64,000 nucleotides of DNA from Pontibacter harenae. Its GTDB lineage: Bacteria; Bacteroidota; Bacteroidia; Cytophagales; Hymenobacteraceae. Position numbers and translations under genes: made by a program. Below are positions 45,954 through 54,358 of the stretch, one piece after another (the first letter of the stretch is position 1; each line of letters opens with the position of its first letter). A model generated the notes under the pieces. The model was given only the letters and a program-made list of their open reading frames with translations, was not told the origin of the DNA and did no database searches. The stretch is from assembly GCF_020907245.1 (NCBI RefSeq), contig NZ_JAJJWH010000014.1:50642-114641 (forward strand). Reading direction: 5' to 3'.

Positions 45954-47225
45954 CTATATACCACTCTGCAGGACTAGATCCACGGCAAAAGGAATTGAAT
46001 TACGCTGAAGCTTCATGCGTAACTTTCGACCAGGTTTACTTTGCAGCAAGTCCAGAACCTCTGTCAGTTTCATTTCGAGGCAATTTTTACCGTTTATCCA
46101 TAATAGCTGATCACCAGGCAGAAGGCCAATCTGCTTGGCTTGAGTGCCTTCCAAGACATGCGAAACAACATAAATATTTGAACCTGGAATGGGTGTGTTA
46201 ACTTCAAAGCCAGCAAGGTTATGATAATAAGGGTCTTTGAATTTTCTGCCAGGTTTAAGAATAATTTGGTTGTGAGGGAAGTCAAAAACGACATCAAATC
46301 GCTTAAAAATATCTGAGCCGATATTTCCATTTCTGTTAGAAATAACCATGGCTCGTTTTATGGCATCCTCCTCTGGATAAGAAGTTGGCATGTCTTTTAT
46401 AGCATATTTGCCGATTATAAAGCTACTTAATCGGCCTATCTTTCCTTTTATATCTCCACTTAATCCACGACCTAAATAAGCATCAAGGGACACGGGCGGT
46501 AATTGAAGTTTACTATTGCTAGGCAGGTAAAGCGAAAGCGAATGACTGGCACCTGTATCAACTACCAGTTTCACGTTTACGGTGTCGCCGTTATGCTGCT
46601 TCACTTTAGCATAAATGTAGCCTTTCTTTCCCTCAATATGCAAAGGGTGCACCTCCGCTTTCTTATTAAATTTTAATTTAGTGTCAGGCTTATAAAGGGT
46701 AATGATTTTCGTGCTATAGTTTACTTTTACAATAAAGTTTTTGAAAATATCATAACCAATAATGCCATGTACAGGCATACCCATTCGAAAGGACAGGTCA
46801 AAAACATCTTCTAGCAGGACATATACTTGATGGTTTATACCTTCAATGCCATTCATATGCATCATATTTCCTTTTGAATAAAGCGCACATATTTCATTAC
46901 CAGTACCAAGCCCGTTTAAAACAACTTTGTTAGCATTTTGAAGATTTAAAGAGTCGGTGTAATACAACTGCGTAATGAGTGTGTTCTGAATGCCAGAATC
47001 TAATATAAAATTAAGAGGAGGAGAATTGTTTATGCTAACAGGTATGATGATCAGATTATGAACGAGCTGAAAAGGAATTTTTACTTTCTTTTTCTTAGTA
47101 TGAACAAAGTACACAGTATCAGCCTCACTAGCTACGCCATTAGCAGGAATTTGTCCCACACCCGTCGCCGTTAGTGCAAAAAACAAGAAAAAACAGAGCA
47201 ATATTTTAGTACTTGCTCCACTCAT
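45954..47225 (-). CDS. Retropepsin-like aspartyl protease with PDZ domain
   Basis: This 423-residue exported protein has a signal peptide (residues 1-25), two retropepsin-like halves and a C-terminal PDZ domain (about 345-420). The first active-site motif is DSG (D76), the second DTG (D223), so both catalytic aspartates are present in one chain. This architecture is common in Bacteroidota and is likely periplasmic or surface-attached. The natural substrate is unknown. The gene is 111 bases after the fluoride-type ClC gene on the same strand, with no evident functional link. Confidence 0.85.
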   Translation of the reverse strand: MSGASTKILLCFFLFFALTATGVGQIPANGVASEADTVYFVHTKKKKVKIPFQLVHNLIIIPVSINNSPPLNFILDSGIQNTLITQLYYTDSLNLQNANKVVLNGLGTGNEICALYSKGNMMHMNGIEGINHQVYVLLEDVFDLSFRMGMPVHGIIGYDIFKNFIVKVNYSTKIITLYKPDTKLKFNKKAEVHPLHIEGKKGYIYAKVKQHNGDTVNVKLVVDTGASHSLSLYLPSNSKLQLPPVSLDAYLGRGLSGDIKGKIGRLSSFIIGKYAIKDMPTSYPEEDAIKRAMVISNRNGNIGSDIFKRFDVVFDFPHNQIILKPGRKFKDPYYHNLAGFEVNTPIPGSNIYVVSHVLEGTQAKQIGLLPGDQLLWINGKNCLEMKLTEVLDLLQSKPGRKLRMKLQRNSIPFAVDLVLQSGI

Positions 47226-47336
47226 AGTAGCTTATTAGTAAAGTGTGTATTATATGCGCGCCATATTTAAATATAGCTTATAAACATCATTTAATCAATC
47301 ACATACCACACTTAATACTAATAGAGGATTAAAAGT

Positions 47337-48707
47337 TCAGGCATTTTTTTTGTTTCTACGCTTAGAACCTATATCTGTGAGCGTACTGCCCTTGTCACGT
47401 CCAAAAAAAAGGCTTTTGGGGCTGCCTATAATTTGTGACCCGTAAACTCCTGAATGACCAGAAAAAAGGTAAGCTGTAACACAGGCCAAGGCCATAAATA
47501 CGCCGCTCTCAGCACCAAAAAGTTCGATAGCCATTAACGTACACGTAAGCGGTGTATTTGTTGCGCCTGCAAAAACAGCAACAAAACCCATACCTGCCAG
47601 CAAAGCCATGGGCAATGGTAAGGCCTGAGATAAAGCATTGCCTAACGTAGCACCCGTGAAAAACAAAGGGGTTACCTCTCCCCCTTTAAACCCTGCTCCT
47701 AGCGTAAAAGCGGTAAGCAGAATCTTAACAGCTGCATCGTATATAGGTAGCTTCTGCTCGAAAGAGGCAAGTATCGTCGGTATACCCAAGCCTATGTATT
47801 TGGTAGTGCCCATCAGCCACACGACTACTGCTATAACCGCACCACCAGCTAAAGGTCTGAAAGGCGCATAGGCAATTTGTTTTCTAAATTGCTCTACAAA
47901 GAAGTGCGTCGACTTTGCAAACACCATTCCTGCCAACCCGAAGATAGCACCCGCCAGCAATGTGTAGCCAAAACCTGCTGCCGTGAGTTCGGGCACAAAT
48001 GGAATACTATAATGGGTATGGCCAACACCCCAAGCTTTACAAGCAAAATCAGCAATAACAGCAGCCAGAAAACTTGGCAATAGTGCATCATAGCGTATTC
48101 TACCTATCAAGAAAACCTCTAAACCAAAAACTGCCCCTGCGAGTGGTGTACCAAACAAGGAAGAGAAACCCGCGCTAATACCTGCTATGATTAGCACTTT
48201 GCGGTCGCGGGGGCGCAGACGGAACACACGCGTAAACTGATCGGCAATGGTGCCGCCCATTTGCACTGCTGTACCTTCCCGACCTGCTGACCCGCCAAAC
48301 AGATGAGTGACAAGTGTACCAAACAGTACCAGGGGTGCCATACGGAAAGGAATAATTTCTTTAGGCTGATGTATTTCCTGCAGCAGCAGGTTATTTCCCT
48401 TTACAGCACGTTCGCCATAGTAATGGTAAATCAATCCAACAAACAAGCCTCCGAGCGGCAGCAGCCAGATAATCCAGGTATTAGCCTCACGGTAATTTGT
48501 TACCCAGTCTAGCGAAATTAGAAAGAAGGCTGATGCGGAGCCTGCAACTGCTCCTACAAGTATGGATATGAAAAGCCACTTGCACAGGTACAGTAAAGCG
48601 ATGGTCTGCTCACCAGCCGAAACGGCACGTCGTAAGGCTCTTTTTATAAAGGTAGATAAAGAATTTCTTCGCATTACTAAGTATAGCTGATAACAAATAT
48701 ACAACAT
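47337..48707 (-). CDS. ClC channel/antiporter of the fluoride (EriC-F) type
   Basis: This 456-residue ClC protein has no CBS domains. In the ion pathway the usual GSGIP is replaced by GNNLLLQEIH, and the gating-glutamate motif is GSAGREGTAVQMG, both as in the fluoride-specific CLC-F/EriC-F branch. It should export fluoride. The gene lies directly behind a fluoride riboswitch (48733-48794) and a good promoter, which independently supports the assignment. Two starts are possible: ATG at 48707, used here, or ATG at 48674, which removes 11 residues. The C terminus is basic. Confidence 0.9.
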   Translation of the reverse strand: MLYICYQLYLVMRRNSLSTFIKRALRRAVSAGEQTIALLYLCKWLFISILVGAVAGSASAFFLISLDWVTNYREANTWIIWLLPLGGLFVGLIYHYYGERAVKGNNLLLQEIHQPKEIIPFRMAPLVLFGTLVTHLFGGSAGREGTAVQMGGTIADQFTRVFRLRPRDRKVLIIAGISAGFSSLFGTPLAGAVFGLEVFLIGRIRYDALLPSFLAAVIADFACKAWGVGHTHYSIPFVPELTAAGFGYTLLAGAIFGLAGMVFAKSTHFFVEQFRKQIAYAPFRPLAGGAVIAVVVWLMGTTKYIGLGIPTILASFEQKLPIYDAAVKILLTAFTLGAGFKGGEVTPLFFTGATLGNALSQALPLPMALLAGMGFVAVFAGATNTPLTCTLMAIELFGAESGVFMALACVTAYLFSGHSGVYGSQIIGSPKSLFFGRDKGSTLTDIGSKRRNKKNA

Positions 48708-48732
48708 GGACAGACTTTAGCCTGCCAAAATA

Positions 48733-48794
48733 TAGGAGTTATCAGCCGATGCCCTGTTGTAGGGTGCTGGCGGTTTCAGGCAAACTCCATTGCC
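48733..48794 (-). ncRNA. Fluoride riboswitch (crcB motif)
   Basis: Read on the minus strand from 48794, the segment carries the conserved crcB-motif parts in order: GGCAATGGAGTTTGCC, then TGAAACCGCC, a variable hairpin, GGCTGATAACTCCTA. GGAGTT (48788-48783) pairs with AACTCC (48740-48735), GGCA (48794-48791) with TGCC (48782-48779), and GCC with GGC (48747-48745) around the variable loop. A promoter at 48803-48831 would start transcription about at 48796, the first base of the aptamer. The fluoride-type ClC gene begins 25 bases after the aptamer. Confidence 0.92.
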
Positions 48795-48802
48795 TTATGC
48801 TG

Positions 48803-48831
48803 CAAAGTTATGGTTTTTGGCAGAAAGCAAA
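48803..48831 (-). promoter_or_regulatory. Bacteroidota-type promoter for the fluoride channel gene
   Basis: On the minus strand TTTG (48831-48828) and TAACTTTG (48810-48803) are separated by 17 bases. The predicted transcript start coincides with the 5' edge of the riboswitch. Confidence 0.75.
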
Positions 48832-49207
48832 CGCAATAACTCTATAGCAGAATAAGAAAGTATCCCAACAAATAAAATGATAAGGTGGCGTTCCAAAGAG
48901 AATATCAAAATATGCAGGTGCTTCAATGGGCTCTGTAACTTAAGAAATAATTTTATCCAAGCTGATAGCTTAGCGTCTGCGGTAAATAGTATTTTGATGA
49001 CACTGATACGACATTTTTGAAGATGTCACATCTGATGGCGGAGCATCACCAGAATAAAAAGTTCTGTGTTTGATTTAGAGTATCTATGCTCAACATGCAT
49101 TGATATTAGCCCTGAAGGTCATATTTCAAGGATATAAGCCTCCTTTTAGTTATCTTAGAGTTAAACAGAAAACCTAATAGGCACTTAAACTTATACTTTT
49201 CTAATAG
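48832..49207. other. Intergenic region upstream of the sodium-solute symporter
   Basis: These 376 bases separate the fluoride-channel promoter from the symporter gene. I see no coding potential. A TACTTTTC sequence near 49192-49199, 8 bases before the ATG, is one base off the -7 consensus but too close to the start to be convincing. Confidence 0.4.
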
Positions 49208-50887
49208 ATGCATTTTATAGACCTTACCATTTTTGTGCTATACATGCTAGCCATGCTCGGAGTAGGATTTTACTTTCTGAAGAAGAACCAGGGTGCAGAC
49301 GACTATTATGTGGGAGGCCGAAAAATGAGCAGCGGACACATAGGTCTGTCGGTTGTTGCCACCGATGTTGGCGGCGGATTTTCGATAGGGTTGGGAGGTT
49401 TGGGTTATGCTATGGGCCTCTCTGGCTCCTGGATGTTGTTTACAGGTTTGTTAGGAGCCTGGCTGGCGGCGGTATTCCTTATTCCAAAAGTAAAGAACAA
49501 TCCTGCTTTTGCACGTTTCCTTACTTTTCCGCAGATCTTTGGCTATTATTTCAATGCGCGTGTGGCGCTATTGGCAGGCATTATTTCTGCCATTGGCTAC
49601 ACTGGCTTTACCAGCTCACAAATTTTAGCAGGTGCCAAACTGGCCAGTGGTACTTTCGTTGATTTAGATCTTACTACCGCACTTATCATTATGGGTGTGA
49701 TAGCGATTGTTTATACCGTGATGGGCGGCATGAAAGCTGTAATCTATACCGATACTATTCAATGGGCCATTCTGATGAGTGGGCTTATCTTTATAGGTAT
49801 ACCTGTCTCTTTCCTGGCTGTGGGTGGTGGTATGGAGCAGATACGTTTCTCCCAGTTTCTTGATGCAGGTTGGCTCAGTGAGCAGTCCGCTCGAAGTATG
49901 GCTGCCATTCGCACCACACTACCACCCGAATTCCTGAGCCTGACCAACATAACCTGGCAGCAACTCGTAAACTGGGGCATCACCATTATACCGATCTGGT
50001 TTGTGGGCATGACGCTCTACCAGCGCATTTATGCCTGCCGCGACGAAAGAACTGCTAAGAAAGCATGGTTCATTGCAGGGCTATTCGAGTGGCCGATTAT
50101 GGCTTTTATGGGTGTGAGTTTAGGTATATTGTCTCGGGTGGCGGCAGAACAAGGTATGTTTGAGGCTTTAGGCGTAGGCACAGAAGTAGACCCTGAAACT
50201 GGGCTGCCGATGCTTTTGAGAACGGTGCTACCCGTAGGGCTGATGGGTTTAATGCTTTCAGCCTACTTCTCAGCCATACTTTCCACCGCCGACAGCTGCC
50301 TTATGGCATCTTCGGGAAATATTGTGACAGATGTGATCAGTCATTTCTGGAAAATTGATCCAGATGCACCTTCCACCCTGCAGCTATCACAAATCATGAC
50401 ACTTGTCATCGGTGCGCTGGCGCTTGGCTTGGCCACCACCATGACAAACGTGCTCGACCTGATGCTCTACTCCTATGCCTTTATGGTTTCTGGGCTGTTT
50501 ATACCTATACTGGGAGCTTTATTCTGGAAGCGAAGAAGTAGCACAGCAGCATTTTGGGCCATGCTGGTAGGTGGAGTCGTAACGGTCATGTTGCAAGTAA
50601 GTACACTTTCGGCTCCCGCTCCTGATGCAGACTTACTGGGTTTAGCAAGCACATTACAATCTTATTTTCCTGCTGAAACAAGCAGCAATTGGGTAAGTTT
50701 GGGTGAGTTTGAACTCCGAGAATTGATTTCTGGCACCCTTGCCACCAACAGTATCGTACACATAGACTGGCTGAACCTAACGTTTCGCTTGCCTTACAAC
50801 CTTGATGCGAATCTGTTTGGTTTAACGGCCTCTCTAGTTCTTTATATAACTTTCACTATACTTTACCCCGATCTTAAAACAAAATAA
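49208..50887 (+). CDS. Sodium:solute symporter family transporter
   Basis: This 559-residue protein has about thirteen to fourteen membrane helices and the SSS-family features: an N-terminal helix, DDYYVGGRKMSSGHIGLS (residues 32-49 in part), and a sodium-site region with SAYFSAILSTADSCLMA (about 355-371). The substrate cannot be assigned by sequence alone. It is four bases upstream of a GNAT gene and in one unit with a PLP racemase-like gene, which suggests uptake of an amino acid or a related compound. Confidence 0.88.
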   Translation: MHFIDLTIFVLYMLAMLGVGFYFLKKNQGADDYYVGGRKMSSGHIGLSVVATDVGGGFSIGLGGLGYAMGLSGSWMLFTGLLGAWLAAVFLIPKVKNNPAFARFLTFPQIFGYYFNARVALLAGIISAIGYTGFTSSQILAGAKLASGTFVDLDLTTALIIMGVIAIVYTVMGGMKAVIYTDTIQWAILMSGLIFIGIPVSFLAVGGGMEQIRFSQFLDAGWLSEQSARSMAAIRTTLPPEFLSLTNITWQQLVNWGITIIPIWFVGMTLYQRIYACRDERTAKKAWFIAGLFEWPIMAFMGVSLGILSRVAAEQGMFEALGVGTEVDPETGLPMLLRTVLPVGLMGLMLSAYFSAILSTADSCLMASSGNIVTDVISHFWKIDPDAPSTLQLSQIMTLVIGALALGLATTMTNVLDLMLYSYAFMVSGLFIPILGALFWKRRSSTAAFWAMLVGGVVTVMLQVSTLSAPAPDADLLGLASTLQSYFPAETSSNWVSLGEFELRELISGTLATNSIVHIDWLNLTFRLPYNLDANLFGLTASLVLYITFTILYPDLKTK

Positions 50888-50890
50888 AAC

Positions 50891-51343
50891 ATGGCAGAAG
50901 AGAATCATGTCCGCTACGGCATCTACACTCCAGAAAACCCTCAAGGCTTAAACCACGACGAAGTACTTGATTTTCTTTTTAAGCATCTTGATGAATATGG
51001 AGATGCTCGTGAAGACATTGCCAAATGCTTAGAGTATGCCCTATCAGATGCTGAAGGTAAAGGTGGCTCTGTGCTTGTAGCCCGTGAAGATGAAAAAGTA
51101 GTAGGCGCATTAATACTAAATAACACAGGCATGAGCGGGTATATACCCGAAAATATACTTGTATATGTGGCCGTGCACAACAGCCAGCGCGGGAAAGGCG
51201 TAGGTAAAAAGCTGGTGCAATTAGCCGCCGACCACACTTCTGGCAGCATTGCCCTGCACGTGGAGCCGAACAATCCTGCAAGACATTTGTATGAAAAAAT
51301 GGGCTTCACAAACAAATACTTAGAATACAGACTTATAAGATAA
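50891..51343 (+). CDS. GNAT family N-acetyltransferase
   Basis: This 150-residue single-domain acetyltransferase has the acetyl-CoA motif HNSQRGKGVGKKLVQLA (about residues 97-113) and the C-terminal pattern HVEPNNPARHLYEKMGF. It is sandwiched between the symporter (4-base gap) and the racemase-like gene (1-base gap), so it must be cotranscribed. A small-molecule acceptor, perhaps the amino acid handled by the operon, is likely but unproven. Confidence 0.88.
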   Translation: MAEENHVRYGIYTPENPQGLNHDEVLDFLFKHLDEYGDAREDIAKCLEYALSDAEGKGGSVLVAREDEKVVGALILNNTGMSGYIPENILVYVAVHNSQRGKGVGKKLVQLAADHTSGSIALHVEPNNPARHLYEKMGFTNKYLEYRLIR

Positions 51344-51344
51344 T

Positions 51345-52427
51345 ATGGCAGTATTAAAGCTGTGCAGAGATAAGCTCCAAAACAACTATCAGCACCTGGA
51401 CAAAGTCTTCAAGCAGCACAACATAGACTGGGGCATAGTTACCAAACTATTGTGCGGCAATGAGCTTTTCCTGAAAGAGGTTCTAGCGCTTGGTATAAAA
51501 GAGATCCACGACTCAAGAGTAACAAATTTAAGAGTTATCAAAGAGATGGCTCCTGAGGTGCAAACTGTATACATTAAACCAGCGCCTAAAAAAAGCATTC
51601 CTGATGTAGTCAAATATGCTGATGTGAGTTTTGAGACTGAAATGGAAACGATTAAGCTTCTGTCTGAAGAGGCGGAACGGCAGCAAAAGCTTCACAAGAT
51701 CATTATTATGATAGAAATGGGTGATCTTAGAGAAGGCGTGATGGGCGATGATTTGCTCGACTTTTATGCTAAAGTATTTCAGCTACCTGGTATTTCTGTT
51801 ATTGGTCTCGGAGCAAACTTTAATTGTCTGCACGGTGTCATGCCAACGCATGATAAACTAGTACAGCTCTGCCTCTACACGCAACTTATAGAAGCTAAGT
51901 TTAACATCAATATTCCATGGATTTCGGGAGGAACGTCGGTAACAATTCCACTGCTGTTTAACAACCAACTTCCAAAAAGGGTAAATCATTTCCGTGTAGG
52001 CGAAGCATTATTTTTTGGCCTTAATTTATTTACTGGTGAAACATTTGAGGGCATGTACGATGATGTTTTCGAGTTGGAGACAGAGATTATTGAACTGACG
52101 GAAAAGCCAATGGTGCCTAGTGGTATGCTAGCCGAAAACCCAAGCGGTGAAAGCTTTGAAATAGATGAAAGCCTCTACGGCAAAACATCCCATCGTGCTA
52201 TACTCGATATTGGCTTGCTAGATATAAACCCTAAGTTTCTGTTACCAAAAGATGAAAGCTTAAGTGTGATCGGAGCCAGTTCAGACATGCTGGTGGTGGA
52301 GCTAGGTGAGAACCTTCAGGACTACAAGGTTGGAGATGTGCTTAAATTTAACCTTCGCTATATGGGTGCCCTCAGCATTTTAAACTCCCGCTATATTTCG
52401 AAAGAAGTAGTTGGCGCTTCGTTTTAG
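51345..52427 (+). CDS. Alanine/ornithine racemase family PLP enzyme
   Basis: This 360-residue protein has the alanine racemase N-terminal barrel. The PLP lysine is K34 in WGIVTKLLCGN, and WISGGTSVTIPLL and HFRVGEALFFG are further fold-specific segments. It belongs to the YhfX/ornithine-racemase-like group rather than to biosynthetic Alr, so its substrate may be ornithine, alanine or another amino acid. It begins one base after the GNAT gene and closes the three-gene operon with the symporter. Confidence 0.85.
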   Translation: MAVLKLCRDKLQNNYQHLDKVFKQHNIDWGIVTKLLCGNELFLKEVLALGIKEIHDSRVTNLRVIKEMAPEVQTVYIKPAPKKSIPDVVKYADVSFETEMETIKLLSEEAERQQKLHKIIIMIEMGDLREGVMGDDLLDFYAKVFQLPGISVIGLGANFNCLHGVMPTHDKLVQLCLYTQLIEAKFNINIPWISGGTSVTIPLLFNNQLPKRVNHFRVGEALFFGLNLFTGETFEGMYDDVFELETEIIELTEKPMVPSGMLAENPSGESFEIDESLYGKTSHRAILDIGLLDINPKFLLPKDESLSVIGASSDMLVVELGENLQDYKVGDVLKFNLRYMGALSILNSRYISKEVVGASF

Positions 52428-52522
52428 TAACGGTAAGTTTCTTACACCCATGCAAACAATTGTATATGTGAAACAGTATCAAATAGAAGTATAACCAAAT
52501 AGTTTATCTAAAATTATAACCT

Positions 52523-53149
52523 ATGCACTACCATAATTACGACGACCTAATCAAAAACAACCAGGAGTGGGTTGAGGAAAAACTTTCTGTAGATCCTTCT
52601 TATTTCGAGAACCTTGCTAAAGGCCAAAAGCCTCCTTTCCTGTTTATTGGCTGTTCTGATAGCCGTATGCCACTTACAAATTTTACCAAAACAGAGGCAG
52701 GCGAGCTTTTCATACACCGTAACGTGGCTAACCAAGTGTCGCTTACAGACATGAATTTGCTTTCTGTGCTTGAATATGCTGTAGAAGCATTAAAGGTTGA
52801 GCACGTGGTAGTTTGTGGCCATTATTTCTGTGGAGGTGTAGCGGCTGCTTATGCAGGAACTGCCACAGGTGTGGTAGGAAGTTGGGTGAACCCTATCAGA
52901 GAAGTTTATCTTCAGAACAGAGAAGAAATAGATAGCCTGCCAAGCGAAGAAGAACGCGTGAACAGACTAGCAGAACTAAATGTAATTGCACAAGTAGGTA
53001 ATATCTACAAAACTTCGGTTTTACAAAGAGCTTTTAAATCAGCTCAGGTACCAGAAGTTCATGGTTGGGTGCTGGATATAAAATCTGGTCGTATAAAGGA
53101 ACTAGAGCTTCCCAAGGAGCAGTGGAAAGAGTTAGGTATACTTTCTTAA
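52523..53149 (+). CDS. Beta-class carbonic anhydrase
   Basis: This 208-residue enzyme interconverts carbon dioxide and bicarbonate. The zinc ligands are C44 (in CSDSRMP, with the D46/R48 pair), H100 and C103 (in GHYFCGGV). The length and motifs are standard for the beta class. It has its own transcription unit between the racemase operon (95 bases upstream) and a very strong terminator just after it. Confidence 0.95.
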   Translation: MHYHNYDDLIKNNQEWVEEKLSVDPSYFENLAKGQKPPFLFIGCSDSRMPLTNFTKTEAGELFIHRNVANQVSLTDMNLLSVLEYAVEALKVEHVVVCGHYFCGGVAAAYAGTATGVVGSWVNPIREVYLQNREEIDSLPSEEERVNRLAELNVIAQVGNIYKTSVLQRAFKSAQVPEVHGWVLDIKSGRIKELELPKEQWKELGILS

Positions 53150-53157
53150 TTATAAGC

Positions 53158-53221
53158 AGTTTCAAAAAAAGTTAAAGCCAGCTTTTACGTTAAAAAGCTG
53201 GCTTTAACTTTTTTTGAAACT
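53158..53221. terminator. Bidirectional terminator with a perfect 29-base-pair stem
   Basis: Arms 53158-53186 and 53193-53221 are exact reverse complements with a six-base loop. The stem includes runs of seven A and seven T. It lies 8 bases after the carbonic anhydrase stop, and the minus-strand universal stress gene ends 52 bases further on. Confidence 0.9.
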
Positions 53222-53273
53222 CAGTCATCATGACAATAAGCCTACTGTACCGAGCATGCATGTAGCATAAAGA

Positions 53274-54197
53274 TTATTCACTGCTGCCAAGTAGGACATC
53301 CATCAATCCAACTCTTTCCGCAGGATTTTTAAACACAAGAAGTGGAATGTCATGGTTGTGGCGTAGTATTTTTCCTGTAACGCTCCCCAACATAAAAACT
53401 GCTGCGGCAGTTTTACCTTTTGCACCTACAACCAGCATATCAGCTTGGGCACGTTTTGCTTCCATTACAATCAACTCACCAATGTCGTCATCGTTTTCCT
53501 GACGCACCAGCTTCAGAGAAGCACGGCTTTTAAGTTCTGGGAAACGCTCTAACACTTGTTCAAATTTTGTTGAGGCAAAGCCTTTCATACGCTCATCAAA
53601 CTTTTGGTAGCTTTCTCCTAAGGTGATGTATCCTGTCGGTACTTCGTAGGCATGTAAACAAACAATTTCCATGGCAGGTACAACCAAGGCAGATTGGAGC
53701 AGCCTTTCAAGAGCCATCATAGAGTACTCAGAAAAATCTACACTGACCACAACACGCTGCAGCCTAGGCACTGTGTTTTCAGGAATGAACATTATACTGA
53801 CCTTACCCGATCTGAGTAATTTTTGCGATAAGTCTCCGCTCCCTTTCAGCCGCAGTTTTCGCCCTAGCAGCATTAAGTTAACCTCTGCTTCCTTAGAGAG
53901 CTTTAACAGATTTGCAGGCGATCCTTCTACAACATGCACTCTAACCTGCACCCCTGGCACCTGCTTAAAATACTGCTCAACTTTCTGCTCTATTACCAGT
54001 TCAAGAGATTCTTCGGGCGATTGCATGGGAGGCATTCCTTCAATAACTTCAGGCGGTATGTCCATATTCTTCTCGGCATGTACAAACACGACCTCCTCTA
54101 TGGCAGACTGGCTACACAAAAAAGCAGCATACTGAATAAGCGTTTCATCCAGTTCAGAAAGGTCCAGTCCAACCAGTATTTTAGTTAGTGTATTCAT
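53274..54197 (-). CDS. Universal stress protein with two UspA domains
   Basis: This 307-residue protein has two tandem UspA domains (about 1-145 and 150-285). The second carries a complete ATP-binding pattern, VVGAKGKTAAAVFMLGSVTG (about 249-268), while the first has a degenerate version. The reading frame is open to 54347, but the domain begins at the ATG at 54197 (MNTLTKILVGLDLSELDE) and the extension has no domain features. It is divergent from the Mrp operon, 161 bases away. Confidence 0.88.
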   Translation of the reverse strand: MNTLTKILVGLDLSELDETLIQYAAFLCSQSAIEEVVFVHAEKNMDIPPEVIEGMPPMQSPEESLELVIEQKVEQYFKQVPGVQVRVHVVEGSPANLLKLSKEAEVNLMLLGRKLRLKGSGDLSQKLLRSGKVSIMFIPENTVPRLQRVVVSVDFSEYSMMALERLLQSALVVPAMEIVCLHAYEVPTGYITLGESYQKFDERMKGFASTKFEQVLERFPELKSRASLKLVRQENDDDIGELIVMEAKRAQADMLVVGAKGKTAAAVFMLGSVTGKILRHNHDIPLLVFKNPAERVGLMDVLLGSSE

Positions 54198-54358
54198 GTC
54201 TACAACAGTTATATGTTTTAAGTATGATACCTTTACTACCTCCGCATTTAATCTTCCCTTTTCTTCCAAATGCAACCAATTTTGCGCAGGCGGGTACTTA
54301 GTGTTTAATATAACGTACGGAACAAGCAGTATAACCTTTACAAACATTCGGTAAATTC

